DNA from: Solea solea
Taxonomy: Eukaryota; Chordata; Actinopteri; Pleuronectiformes; Soleidae
DNA: 64,000 nt
Direction of reading: 5' to 3'
Assembly: GCF_958295425.1 (NCBI RefSeq)
Contig: NC_081138.1
Location: 20,937,886 to 21,001,885, forward strand
A program made the position numbers and the translations under genes. The number at the start of each line of letters is the position of its first letter. Position 1 is the first letter of the stretch. The notes under the pieces were generated by a model. That model saw only the letters and a program-made list of their open reading frames with translations, was not told the DNA's origin and searched no databases. Positions 60,001-63,919 of the stretch are shown here, piece by piece.

Positions 60001-61919
60001 CAATGATCTAACTCCATCAATGCTGTATTTTCTTAACAAATACTTCAAGTGCATAAACATAAGAGAAGAAAATGATTGGACTGATACGGAGCTGAAGAGC
60101 ATCTGTTCACAGTGCACACTTGTTGCCATGTAATCATTGCAGTCACATAAATCATAGCATCTGTCCATTAAAACTGCCAATGGCAACAAACTGTAGCCTC
60201 TTTACGATCTCACCTACTTGGTTGTGAAGCTCAGTGTGCATTTTAATATCTTGTACCGGTGTATGTCCATGTTTCTGACTGTGAACATGATGGATTTGTG
60301 TCTTTACGTCCACATCTTAATGTCTGTGGGTTAGCATGCACTCGTGTGAGTGGAAGAATGTTAAGTTGTGAGGACATTTGTCCACAGACAGTTGTGTGAG
60401 GCTGTGGAGCTGAGCTTGTGACACAAACAGCCTGCTGGCAGCTGTGACAGTACCCACGCCCCTGAGCTGTGGAGAGCGGGAGGTGGAGGAGGGTGAGAGA
60501 GAGAGAGAGAACGGACCTGGGACACAATAGAGGCTGCGGGGGATGCCGCGATGCCTGTCTGTGCAGGCTGCACTGGCTGGGAGGCAGCCTGGGCTGGGGT
60601 CTGGGGGGCTATAACCACGGGGGTCTGCTGCGGAGCCGTCACAGCAATGGCCGGTGCCACAGGGCCCTTCTGGAAGAGCAAAGAAGAGACAGAGAGATAA
60701 ACAGGACGTGACGCTTCGCTCACAGCAAGGCCACAGAGAAAGGAGGCAGGCGCCACAGCGCTCCTGTCACATCTGGTGTCCTGACTTCAGTGGACATTGC
60801 TTAGCAGACAAGGAGGAGAAGAGGAAGGTGGTGACAAGTGAGTGGCTGGGAATGACAAGAGACATAGAGGCATTTCATAATAAATGCATCGCTAAAAGAA
60901 GCTTCAATCATCCATCAAGACATTTTAGTGTGGCATGTTTTTCATAAGAACATTTTAAGGCAAAACATCCAATATCCAAAACACACTGAGTCGGTACCAA
61001 CTGGACTTGAAGTTTCAAGCTACCGACTCAATGTGTTTTGGATGACGATGACACATAAATCACAACTAGCGATCTCTAAAGCTGAAACCCTCATGACTCT
61101 CTTTCAGATTTCCCAGGGTCTCTTCTTCACACTTAAATAAAATGCATCTTATGTGATAAAATCATGAACCACACAGTTCTAAATTCAGCTGTAAATGATG
61201 CGGGTTTGGTCACTCTTAAACCACATACATTAGGGCGACTGTGGCTCAGGAGGTAGAGCGGGTTTCTAACACAACGTGAACAAGGAACACCAAACAGTCA
61301 CAGTATATTTTCTGTTACAAAGAAAGATCCTGGTAAACTGCCCACTGATAAATACAAATGCAAGCAAAGATACTGTATTAAATCTGCAGTGATTTTCAGC
61401 TGTGTGTCATCGCAGTGCTCTACACACACTGAAAGTCTTGATAGGACACGCTGAACCCAAACAGAGCCTCCCAGATCTTTATGTATAGTCAGGAGAGTTC
61501 AAATTTAAGCATTCATAATTGGCGTCAGTTGATTATTAATTCATTTATCAGCTGATAATTACTTAAAACAACAAAAATGCATCATAAACAGTATTTCTCA
61601 AATGGCTGGATTTCTAAATCACAGTATTGACCTCTGCAATAGAAAAACCCATATCAGTCAACCTGTAGTGTTATTTTCAGGTGGCTCAGAAAATAACCAA
61701 GGCATGACAATATATCTTGACATCATTTTTTTCTCAAAACTTTGGAGGCAGAAGACAAAAAGCAAGTCTCACTGGGCGGAGCGCAGGACAGGAGGAGGAA
61801 GAAGAAGAGGAAGAGGAGGAAGTCTGGAGAGCAGGGCTGGAAGGAGTGGGAGAGGGAGATGGTACCATTTTGGCCGGGGTCAAAGAACACTGCCTGGTGG
61901 TCTGTGAGGTCACTGGAGA
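1..61919 (-). CDS. taf4: taf4 gene: TFIID subunit TAF4, 13 C-terminal exons (open at both window edges)
   Basis: TAF4 is a nuclear TFIID scaffold subunit. It pairs with TAF12 through a histone fold and relays activator signals to the basal RNA polymerase II machinery. Thirteen exons join as (61773-61919), (60517-60669), (59852-59974), (59323-59412), (58056-58259), (54276-54351), (53091-53205), (47290-47459), (42533-42663), (39686-39811), (34633-34689), (21173-21295), (1-165), all complement. All have GT donors and AG acceptors, phases fit at every junction, and the total is 560 codons. Partial-protein residue 1 below means the first codon at 61919. Visible domains are TAFH (about 101-180), histone fold (about 304-400), a charged helix region (404-464), a basic motif (about 488-494) and the conserved tail (530-560). 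Human TAF4 is roughly 1085 residues, so about half the protein is upstream. Several positions resemble the paralogue TAF4B, but the MQQQELAQ and KRKVD segments and the tail favour TAF4. The family call is very secure; the paralogue is less so. Confidence 0.93.
508..553. repeat. 12-bp tandem repeat, about 3.8 copies
   Basis: The unit TGGGCATCACAG is repeated without mismatch at 508, 520, 532 and, incomplete, 544. Confidence 0.95.
3155..3365. repeat. Dispersed repeat with ATCGAT motifs
   Basis: It has motifs such as AAAATATCGAT and ATATCGATATAT and a stretch GTGAGTTACCCTTTGATTC. A diverged match (GCGAGTTAACCTGTGATTC) occurs at about 57312-57330, so this is a dispersed family with at least two members here. 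Borders are approximate and the family name is not known to me. Confidence 0.6.
4241..4283. repeat. (CA)n/(CG)n alternating purine-pyrimidine tract
   Basis: About 14 CA units run directly into alternating CG (about 4269-4279) and more CA. Long alternating CA/CG of this kind can adopt Z-DNA. Confidence 0.95.
4748..4928. repeat. Degenerate CTGA/GACT minisatellite
   Basis: CTGACTGA-type tetranucleotides recur over about 180 bp with substitutions and short insertions (for example GACTGACTG, ACTGATTGACTAACTAAC). This is an old, decayed tetranucleotide array. Confidence 0.85.
8551..8712. repeat. Cluster of three inverted repeats
   Basis: IR1 has 11-bp perfect arms at 8551-8561 and 8568-8578 with a 6-nt loop. 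IR2 has 20-bp arms at 8601-8620 and 8631-8650, 18 of 20 paired, with a 10-nt loop. IR3 has 10-bp perfect arms at 8674-8683 and 8703-8712. The context (TTTTCGAGAATAAAGT) resembles a palindromic repeat family I have seen in fish genomes. Confidence 0.85.
9032..9051. repeat. (TG)n microsatellite
   Basis: About ten TG units followed by GCATGTGT. Confidence 0.95.
9430..9454. repeat. (TA)n(CA)n microsatellite
   Basis: ACATATATATACACAC-type alternation. Confidence 0.9.
10140..10290. promoter_or_regulatory. Candidate intronic regulatory block, TAAT cluster
   Basis: TTAATTGG (10189), TAATTAGC (10203) and CTAATTCC (10220) lie within 40 bp in otherwise high-complexity sequence. TAATTA-type words are homeodomain sites. 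No comparison with other species was possible, so this is a guess from composition. Confidence 0.25.
10283..10311. repeat. (GA)n microsatellite
   Basis: GAAAGAGAGAGAGAGAGAGA-type tract. Confidence 0.95.
12885..12980. promoter_or_regulatory. Candidate intronic regulatory block, paired POU-like motifs
   Basis: The 11-mer ATGAATATGCA occurs identically at 12891-12901 and 12938-12948. The words resemble POU-domain (octamer-like) sites. Function unproven. Confidence 0.25.
14070..14297. repeat. Dispersed repeat unit flanked by two (CA)n tracts
   Basis: (CA)n at 14070-14092 and 14276-14297 bracket about 180 bp. Inside is GACTTCCATTCATTTTGACA followed by a series of CTAACTTTAACCTAACC-like words. 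This composite resembles a dispersed repeat common in fish; the name is not known to me. Confidence 0.6.
16372..16400. repeat. Poly-C tract
   Basis: C8, TCCCTT and C15 in a row; a G-rich run on the transcribed strand. Confidence 0.95.
20148..20636. mobile_element. Non-autonomous DNA-transposon-like element with GGTTCCCA inverted ends
   Basis: The left end reads CAGGGTTCCCACATCAAATT with nearby GAACTTTCCAGGGACTT. The right end is TTCAAGGATTTCAAGG followed by ACCCATGGGAACC, inverted relative to the left. This end structure is that of a short terminal-inverted-repeat element I have seen repeatedly in fish genomes. The internal about 450 bp has only short frames and no intact transposase. Family and target-site duplication could not be settled by eye. 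Confidence 0.65.
21173..21295 (-). CDS. taf4: taf4 exon with basic PRKKRKV motif (residues 465-505)
   Basis: The acceptor is GTCTTCACCAG and the donor GAG|gttagc. The 123 nt give 41 codons, phase 0/0. It encodes MQQQELAQIRQRDANLTALA, then AIGPRKKRKVDSPGTTPSGT and E. The first part is nearly invariant in vertebrate TAF4. PRKKRKV resembles a classical nuclear localisation signal. TAF4B, as I recall it, lacks the KRKVD form, which supports TAF4. The exon sits between the two largest introns (13.3 and 21.0 kb). Confidence 0.97.
21590..21610. repeat. (GT)n microsatellite
   Basis: About ten GT units. Confidence 0.95.
24411..24475. repeat. Pyrimidine tract: CTTT then (CCCT)n
   Basis: TTTC repeats turn into CCTCCCTCCCTCCC repeats, an all-pyrimidine run of over 60 bases on the plus strand (purine on the transcript). 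It sits about 80 bp upstream of the CRE/TATA arrangement at 24551-24625. Confidence 0.95.
24551..24655 (+). promoter_or_regulatory. Candidate plus-strand core promoter (CRE + TATA box)
   Basis: A palindromic cAMP response element TGACGTCA lies at 24551-24558 and a full TATAAAAG at 24618-24625. The 59-bp gap is typical of compact vertebrate promoters, and initiation would be expected near 24648-24655. The first downstream ATG is at 24723 and opens only about 19 codons. It would be antisense to taf4. No downstream exon was recognised, so this is a prediction only. Confidence 0.3.
27785..27870. promoter_or_regulatory. Candidate intronic regulatory block, two TAATTA sites
   Basis: CTAATTAAC (from 27789) and CTAATTAGCC (27821-27830) plus TAATGG (about 27843) sit in unique-looking sequence. 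Homeodomain-type sites; function unproven. Confidence 0.25.
30136..30165. repeat. CCCCCA tandem, G-quadruplex-prone on the minus strand
   Basis: CACCCC followed by repeated ACCCCC units gives five G-runs of four to five on the transcribed strand. Confidence 0.9.
32985..33150 (+). promoter_or_regulatory. Octamer-containing block followed by a donor-like site
   Basis: A perfect octamer ATTTGCAT is at 33012-33019. About 125 bp further on, GCCAGAG|GTAAGAG (33140-33153) is a good splice donor on the plus strand. This could be an enhancer or the first exon of an unannotated antisense transcript; neither is proven. Confidence 0.2.
33481..33506. repeat. (CAA)n microsatellite
   Basis: Nearly nine perfect CAA units. 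Confidence 0.97.
33642..33670. repeat. (GT)n followed by poly-G
   Basis: Seven GT units run into about 16 G. Confidence 0.95.
34633..34689 (-). CDS. taf4: taf4 exon, short helical segment (residues 446-464)
   Basis: This is a 57-nt exon, phase 0/0. The acceptor is TTTTACTCCACAG, preceded by a strong C-rich pyrimidine tract, and the donor is GAG|gtaagc. It encodes SRSRQEDPEQARLKQKAKE, which matches the TAF4 segment between the AAK helix and MQQQELAQ. Despite its size it is certain because its sequence and both junctions match the family. Confidence 0.96.
34987..35168. repeat. CA tracts and alternating GCGCGC/GTGCAC tract
   Basis: CA runs occur at about 34987-35031, and GTGCGCGCGCGTGCACGTGC alternation at about 35130-35150 followed by GTGTGTG. 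Strictly alternating purine-pyrimidine sequence of this length favours Z-DNA. Confidence 0.85.
36288..36333 (+). repeat. Dispersed repeat fragment with GGCGGCCCGTGGGCCACATG core
   Basis: The core GGCGGCCCGTGGGCCACATG, preceded by GAGGTGGCAAACT, is widespread in vertebrate genomes. A related fragment in the opposite orientation occurs at 55901-55972. Confidence 0.7.
37541..37735 (+). repeat. Dispersed element with AATCGATTA palindromic start
   Basis: It begins CTGAAACAATTAATCGATTA and has several nested ATCGATTA palindromes, followed by TCTTAAATGTGAATGTTTTC and TTTCTTTGCTCTGGATAACA. The relative at 55602-55800 is inverted. Known to me as a frequent fish repeat; class not assigned. Confidence 0.7.
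38204..38263. repeat. Long inverted repeat (hairpin)
   Basis: The 27-nt arms at 38204-38230 and 38237-38263 pair at about 23 of 27 positions across a 6-nt loop (TTTAGG). Both arms have perfect ends: AGACCTTA with TAAGGTCT, and ACTATTTATTCT with AGAATAAATAGT. Confidence 0.8.
39531..39648. repeat. CA-rich tracts just inside a taf4 intron
   Basis: CA runs lie at 39535-39549 and 39621-39648 with CA/CG-rich sequence between. The second lies about 38 nt downstream of the donor of the exon at 39686-39811, giving a UG-rich stretch in the transcript. Confidence 0.95.
39686..39811 (-). CDS. taf4: taf4 exon, charged helical region (residues 404-445)
   Basis: The acceptor is CTGCATGTCAG and the donor AAA|gtaagt. 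The 126 nt give 42 codons, phase 0/0. It encodes DDECYEQAADVRSQLRFFEQ, then LERIEKQRKDEEEREILLKA and AK. The YEQAxDVRxQLxFFEQL and IEKQRKDxxEREILxxAAK pattern is characteristic of the TAF4 C-terminal domain and predicts a long amphipathic, highly charged helix. The frame stays open 84 codons upstream into the intron (see findings); splicing at 39811 is nevertheless the family-consistent border. Confidence 0.97.
40271..40317. repeat. (TA)n-rich tract
   Basis: CACATATATATATGTATATT-type alternating sequence with interruptions. Confidence 0.9.
40837..40894. repeat. (GA)n / GGGAGA purine tract
   Basis: GAGAGAGAGAGA and AGGGAGAGGGAGAGGG repeats. A complementary CT tract lies at 41067-41097. Confidence 0.95.
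41067..41097. repeat. (CT)n microsatellite
   Basis: About 15 CT units. Confidence 0.97.
41676..41760 (+). repeat. Dispersed repeat fragment (AGGGGTCACCACAGCGGATC type)
   Basis: The words TAGGGGTCACCACAGCGGAT and CATCTGCCTCCATCTCACCC recall a dispersed repeat very common in fish. Only this fragment is present. Confidence 0.6.
42533..42663 (-). CDS. taf4: taf4 exon, second part of histone fold (end of codon 360, residues 361-403)
   Basis: The acceptor is ATCCTTCACAG and the donor AAG|gtaaga. The 131 nt run from phase 1 to phase 0. It encodes KKFGVTEVPMEAVAFISHAT, then QSRLRTVVEKVSSVAQHRLD and SCK. This completes the histone-fold region and the following helix of the TAF4 C-terminal domain. 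VAFISHATQ and VAQHR are closer to what I recall of TAF4B than human TAF4, which is the main reason to keep the paralogue question open. The acceptor lies beside a (TG)n tract on the transcribed strand. Skipping would frameshift. Confidence 0.96.
42681..42697. repeat. (CA)n tract at a taf4 acceptor
   Basis: About 8.5 CA units on the plus strand, that is (UG)n in the pre-mRNA, 17-34 nt upstream of the exon at 42533-42663. It takes the place where the pyrimidine tract would normally be. Confidence 0.97.
45034..45080. repeat. (AAAT)n-type repeat
   Basis: ATAAATAAATAAATCAATAA and related words. Confidence 0.9.
47154..47174. repeat. (CTG)7 trinucleotide repeat
   Basis: Seven perfect CTG units, CAG on the transcribed strand, inside an intron about 116 bp past the donor of the exon at 47290-47459. 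Confidence 0.97.
47290..47459 (-). CDS. taf4: taf4 exon, first part of histone fold (residues 304-359)
   Basis: The acceptor is GATGTTTCAG and the donor GCAG|gtatgg. The 170 nt run from phase 2 to phase 1. It encodes DDDDINDVASMAGVNLNEES, ARILATNSELVGTHIRSCKD and EAFLHPGLLHRRILEA. This is the TAF4-type histone-fold region (H2A-like) that pairs with TAF12. Identity to known TAF4 proteins is high at DDDDINDVASMAGVNL and ARILATNSELVGT and lower around FLHPGLLH. Because its phases differ, loss of this exon alone would shift the frame. Confidence 0.97.
47630..47835 (+). repeat. Dispersed SINE-like repeat, 5'-truncated
   Basis: It has GCATGTTCTCCCCGTGTGTG, TTTTCTCCAGGGTTCTCCGG, CCTCCCACAGTCCAAAAACA and, further on, CCTGTGATGGACTCAG. 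These words are the body of a repeat very frequent in teleosts. The copy at 56946-57225 retains a tRNA-like head that is missing here. Confidence 0.75.
49505..49770 (+). repeat. Dispersed repeat fragment
   Basis: The motifs TCTTATTGTCCCTGAGGGGG and GATCTGCCAGAGGGCAAGAG with spacing typical of a fish interspersed repeat. Coding capacity is lost; the class is not assigned. Confidence 0.6.
51229..51421. repeat. Two CA microsatellite blocks
   Basis: CA with interspersed GTA words at 51229-51275 and a cleaner (CA)13 at 51395-51421. Confidence 0.95.
52908..52936. repeat. (CAGG)n tandem repeat
   Basis: About six perfect CAGG units then degenerate copies to about 52950. Confidence 0.95.
53091..53205 (-). 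CDS. taf4: taf4 exon, linker to histone fold (end of codon 265, residues 266-302, start of 303)
   Basis: The acceptor is CCTTAACAG and the donor TTTCAG|gtacag. The 115 nt run from phase 1 to phase 2. The translation is IMGKGAVIQAGKSPMGLAVQ, then VSGNQKNKLNDPGGGSF. The KNKLNDPGGGSFR segment is very close to the vertebrate TAF4 sequence just before the histone fold. It joins exactly to RDDDDINDV in the next exon, so no further exon is expected in the 5.6 kb intron that follows. Confidence 0.95.
53206..54275 (-). other. taf4 intron (1.1 kb)
   Basis: It contains a (CA)n tract at 53697-53721 and a short G-run near 53370-53388. Nothing else recognised. Confidence 0.85.
53697..53721. repeat. (CA)n microsatellite
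   Basis: About 12 CA units. Confidence 0.97.
54276..54351 (-). CDS. taf4: taf4 exon, linker (residues 240-264 plus first base of codon 265)
   Basis: The acceptor is CTTCCTTAG and the donor ACAAG|gtagga. The 76 nt start in phase 0 and end in phase 1. The translation is GVKTASAVGGQVRMPVVITQ followed by SVRTQ, a flexible linker. The split Gly codon is completed by the GC that opens the next exon. Assignment rests mainly on splice sites and exact phase fit with both neighbours, plus the general TAF4-like composition. Confidence 0.82.
54371..54411. repeat. (AAAT)n/(AAAC)n repeat
   Basis: AAATAAATAAAC and AAACAAACAAAC words, 20 nt upstream of the exon ending at 54351 on the transcribed strand. 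Confidence 0.9.
54890..54916. repeat. (GAA)n trinucleotide repeat
   Basis: Nine AGA/GAA units in a row. Confidence 0.97.
55602..55800 (-). repeat. Dispersed element, inverted relative of 37541-37735
   Basis: It ends in TTCATTAATCGAATAATCGT and TGCAGCACTAAC. Read on the minus strand it starts like the element at 37541 and shares the TTCTTTGCTC region. Both have decayed. Confidence 0.65.
55901..55972 (-). repeat. Dispersed repeat fragment, GGCCAGAACC type
   Basis: On the minus strand it reads GGGGCGTCAAACATATGGCC, then GGGTCCAATCCGGCTCACGG, a widespread vertebrate repeat pattern related to that at 36288-36333. Confidence 0.65.
56382..56413. repeat. (GT)n microsatellite
   Basis: About 15 GT units. 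Confidence 0.97.
56551..56582. repeat. G18 run followed by (AG)n
   Basis: Eighteen consecutive G, then seven AG units. Confidence 0.95.
56873..56896. repeat. (CA)n microsatellite
   Basis: About 12 CA units after GCGCATGCACGCA. Confidence 0.97.
56946..57225 (+). mobile_element. tRNA-derived SINE-like element with internal (GT)n
   Basis: The head CATGGCTAGCACTGTTGCCT and the box-B-like GGTTCGAGCC at 57003-57012 suggest tRNA ancestry. The body shares GCATGTTCTCC and TTTTCTCCAGGTTCTCC with the element at 47630 and ends with GGGATTGGCACCAGCAGCGA. A (GT)n tract at 57034-57083 has expanded within it. It appears inserted into an older repeat (about 56916-56945 and 57250-57345). Confidence 0.7.
58056..58259 (-). 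CDS. taf4: taf4 exon, end of TAFH and start of linker (residues 172-239)
   Basis: The acceptor is CTGTCAACAG and the donor ATG|gtatgt. The 204 nt give 68 codons, phase 0/0. The first residues KSLPALR continue directly from VPFLK of the previous exon, as in known TAF4 proteins. The rest (SMTPQQGVKPAPGGVPPA and a His/Thr/Gly-rich part ending HGHAAAM) is a low-complexity linker between TAFH and the histone fold. It is poorly conserved and appears shorter than I would expect for the human linker. Confidence 0.92.
58260..59322 (-). other. taf4 intron (1.1 kb)
   Basis: It contains a T13-type run near 58420-58433 and otherwise unremarkable sequence. No coding signal is seen beyond the flanking exons. 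Confidence 0.85.
59323..59412 (-). CDS. taf4: taf4 exon, second half of TAFH domain (residues 142-171)
   Basis: The acceptor is ACCAAACAG and the donor AAG|gtgggc. The 90 nt give 30 codons, phase 0/0. The exon starts DAKIEPEEFTSRLQAELKSS and ends PQPYLVPFLK, one of the most conserved TAFH stretches in vertebrate TAF4 and TAF4B. The upstream intron is only 439 bp. Skipping it would remove 30 residues without a frameshift and destroy the domain. Confidence 0.96.
59413..59851 (-). other. taf4 intron (439 bp) inside the TAFH domain
   Basis: A short phase-0 intron splitting the TAFH coding region between LVQDLL and DAKIEPEEF. No repeat or RNA gene is evident. Confidence 0.9.
59852..59974 (-). CDS. 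taf4: taf4 exon, first half of TAFH (NHR1) domain (residues 101-141)
   Basis: The acceptor is TTCTCATAG and the donor CTG|gtgagc. The 123 nt give 41 codons, phase 0/0. The sequence runs from EMQENVKKCKNFLATLIKLA to VKALVQDLL. This is the diagnostic start of the TAFH domain shared by TAF4, TAF4B and the ETO/MTG proteins, a helical module that binds activators and cofactors. Leu and Lys positions of the first helices (KNFL, LIKLA, VKALVQDLL) are intact. The loop HNSPSPETSKN is the most diverged part. This exon and the next encode nearly the whole TAFH core and are both in-frame cassettes. Confidence 0.96.
59975..60516 (-). other. taf4 intron (542 bp) upstream of TAFH
   Basis: A phase-0 intron with a short (TC)n run on the transcribed strand just after the donor (60495-60510). 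Nothing else recognised. Confidence 0.9.
60517..60669 (-). CDS. taf4: taf4 exon, Pro/Gln/Ala-rich segment before TAFH (residues 50-100)
   Basis: The acceptor is CTCTTCCAG and the donor CAG|gtccgt. The 153 nt give 51 codons, phase 0/0. The translation begins KGPVAPAIAV and carries PQQTPVVIAPQTPAQAASQP, then ends IVSQ just before the TAFH domain. The vertebrate TAF4 region before TAFH is similarly rich in Gln, Pro, Thr and Ala, and such Gln-rich stretches are known to contact activators such as Sp1 and CREB. The exon is GC-rich compared with its introns, as expected for coding sequence. Confidence 0.88.
60974..61043. repeat. Strong inverted repeat, pre-miRNA-sized hairpin
   Basis: The 23-nt arms at 60974-60996 (starts ATCCAAAACACA, ends GTCGGTA) and 61021-61043 pair at 22 of 23 positions. 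The 24-nt loop itself holds CTTGAA and TTCAAG. Nothing in the surrounding sequence explains it. Confidence 0.9.
61231..61270 (+). repeat. Truncated tRNA-like SINE head
   Basis: GGGCGACTGTGGCTCAGGAG followed by GTAGAGCGGGTT carries a box-A-like TGGCTCAGGAGG at 61242-61253. The box B and body are missing. Confidence 0.6.
61773..61919 (-). CDS. taf4: taf4 exon, Ser/Pro-rich low-complexity (residues 1-49); probable
   Basis: The acceptor tract ends in TCTCTCCTGCAG and the donor reads CCA|gtgaga, a weaker match because the exon does not end in AG. The 147 nt give 49 codons, phase 0 at both ends, which fits the next exon. The segment starts SPVTSQTTRQ and contains a ten-residue serine run made of mixed TCC/TCT codons. 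That suits the low-complexity, activator-binding N-terminal half of TAF4, but such sequence cannot prove homology. Support is the open frame, good acceptor and matching phase. The serine run comes from a GGA/GAA-type repeat on the plus strand and may vary in length between individuals. Confidence 0.6.
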
Positions 61920-63707
61920 CTGCAGGAGAGAAAAAGAACAGCCGAGAGAGAGAGAGAGAGAGACAAAGAGAAGAAAAAGAAGGAAGAAGGATACAGGGAG
62001 CATAAAGCATAAGAGAAAGTGAGTCCACAAGAGAGAGAACAGGGGAGATGAATGATGACAAGGTCTCTCAAAGGACACAATAAAAGAAAAACAGTGAAGG
62101 TGAGGCAGTGTCAGTTTCAAGGTGAAGGGAAGAGTGAGGAGGAAGTGAATGGAGTGCAGAGAAAATACAAGGTCTGCAGAAGACAGAGAGCAAAGAGAAA
62201 GAAAAGAGGGGTACCATGGCTTACAGAGGGAGGAGTAAAGGTCATGACAGCAGGAAAGAAGAAAGAGAGTGGCAGCATGTTGGTGAAGGAGGAGGAGGTC
62301 AGGAGCAAAAAAACTGCATGTTCACATTCACCTGTTGCTGCAAAGAGTAACATGTGATTAAATTGAAAACAAAGGAGAAAAATGATCAGAAAACATATAA
62401 AGCATAAAAATAAAAGTTTTTAAGGCTTGCCCAAATATACAGTAGATTTTATCATATAAGTAATTTAGTTATTTAGCACAGCAGGTGTGTGTCTGATTGG
62501 CTAAAAACAGGTAGCTTAGGAAATAAAGACAATTTTCACAGCATTATTTTATATAATTTAGCAATACCTTTATATGTGCTGTATTTATTCTCTAACACAA
62601 CTTGAGATCATGAATACATTTATTCCTGAAGACAAAACAATTACCTTACCCTATGACATCTTAATTCTACTGCCTATAATCAAGTTATTTATAATCAAGT
62701 AATTAACATTGAGGCCCCTGCTCAATGTTAACCATAAATATACTGTACAGACCAATGATTATTTTGCTGTGGTGAAATAAAACGTATGTTCATGTTTTAA
62801 AACAATATTTTTTTCCAGTCATCATCATCAGACATCATAATAATTAACAATAAAGCACAAGAATCAATCTTCAAAGGATCTGATGTTGTCCGAGACAAGA
62901 AGTCTGACTGACAGCAAAGGGAACTTTGGTAAAACTAACAAGATCAACACTGTGTGTGCAGTCAATTACGTTTAATCATTACAACTAAGATGAAAAGCTC
63001 CCTGTTTCAGCCTTTTATTGACAAAACATTTGCATAGTAGTGTCTATATCAGGCTTGGCCACTGCACCATTTAATTAAGAGGATCTCCGACATTACTGAC
63101 TAACAAGAGAATGATGACTAATTATAACAGTAAAGTGGTAGAAAATGGATGAAAATGATAAACAGAACAGAAGTTGACATTTGGTAAATTACAATTACAT
63201 TGCAGTATTGGTACTGAATTATTGGCAAGGTTTGAATTAAAACAGGTTAACAGGTTTGAATTAAATATAAATTAATATAAATAAAGCTATAAAATTGTAC
63301 ATTTAGAACAAATAGATCAGGACATACAGTAGGTATTTGCACATGTACAGTATGATTCCAATCCCCCAGTGGAATTATGCACTTTTTGAGTGGACCCTGG
63401 AATTTGTCAGGTTATTCTATTTGCATTTCAAGGCCAGAAAGCAAATGGGAAAGCTATGGGTGGTGAGTGAGTGCCCACTACCACACAGACACACAGACAC
63501 TCACATACACACTACCTGGGGCTGATCTCACGTCCATTTGCCAGGACGATTCAAGAGAGCCTCTGCCCCCAAACTATGGCACTGAGCCCTCACTTCAGAC
63601 AGGCCAAAGCGATCATGCACACATTCACACACAGACAAATCAAAACATACAAGAACAGGAGTGTGGAGGCAAAGAGAGGAAAAACATATGATGATAGAAG
63701 ACGAGCA

Positions 63708-63724
63708 CCCCCCCCCCCCCCCCC
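63708..63724. repeat. Poly-C run
   Basis: Seventeen consecutive C. Confidence 0.97.
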
Positions 63725-63880
63725 AAAAGTTTTACAGAATCTAAAAGAATGTTGCACTGCGCCAAGGAGTTAGGGGAAGTGGATGTATGAGAGACGGAGG
63801 ATGAGGGGGTAAAGGGGGGGGTAAGAGCTACAGGGTGCATCCTACCGCCAGCCATGCCTTTCTCTTATTCACTCTCGCTC

Positions 63881-63888
63881 CCTCTCAC

Positions 63889-63911
<23 letters not shown>
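63881..63911. repeat. (CA)n microsatellite
   Basis: About 13-15 CA units after CTCCCTCT. Confidence 0.97.

Positions 63912-63919
<8 letters not shown>

Larger units (their letters stand above)
60670..61772 (-). other. taf4 intron (1.1 kb) with a strong hairpin and a tRNA-like SINE head
   Basis: It contains the inverted repeat at 60974-61043 and a truncated tRNA-derived repeat head at 61231-61270. Otherwise no recognised feature. Confidence 0.75.

Noticed and set aside
61717..62022. Glu/Arg-rich plus-strand frames
   Set aside because: They are antisense of the serine-rich taf4 exon and neighbouring purine repeats.
62117..62353. Possible taf4 exon containing PAVMTFTPPS before a gtaagc donor (minus)
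   Set aside because: The donor is good but no acceptor gives the required phase, and the upstream frame is Leu/Phe/Ser low-complexity.
63640..63855. Possible further taf4 N-terminal exon (MAGGRMHPVALTPP)
   Set aside because: Pro/Ser/Thr-rich and superficially TAF4-like, but no consistent acceptor and donor with phase 0 could be found.
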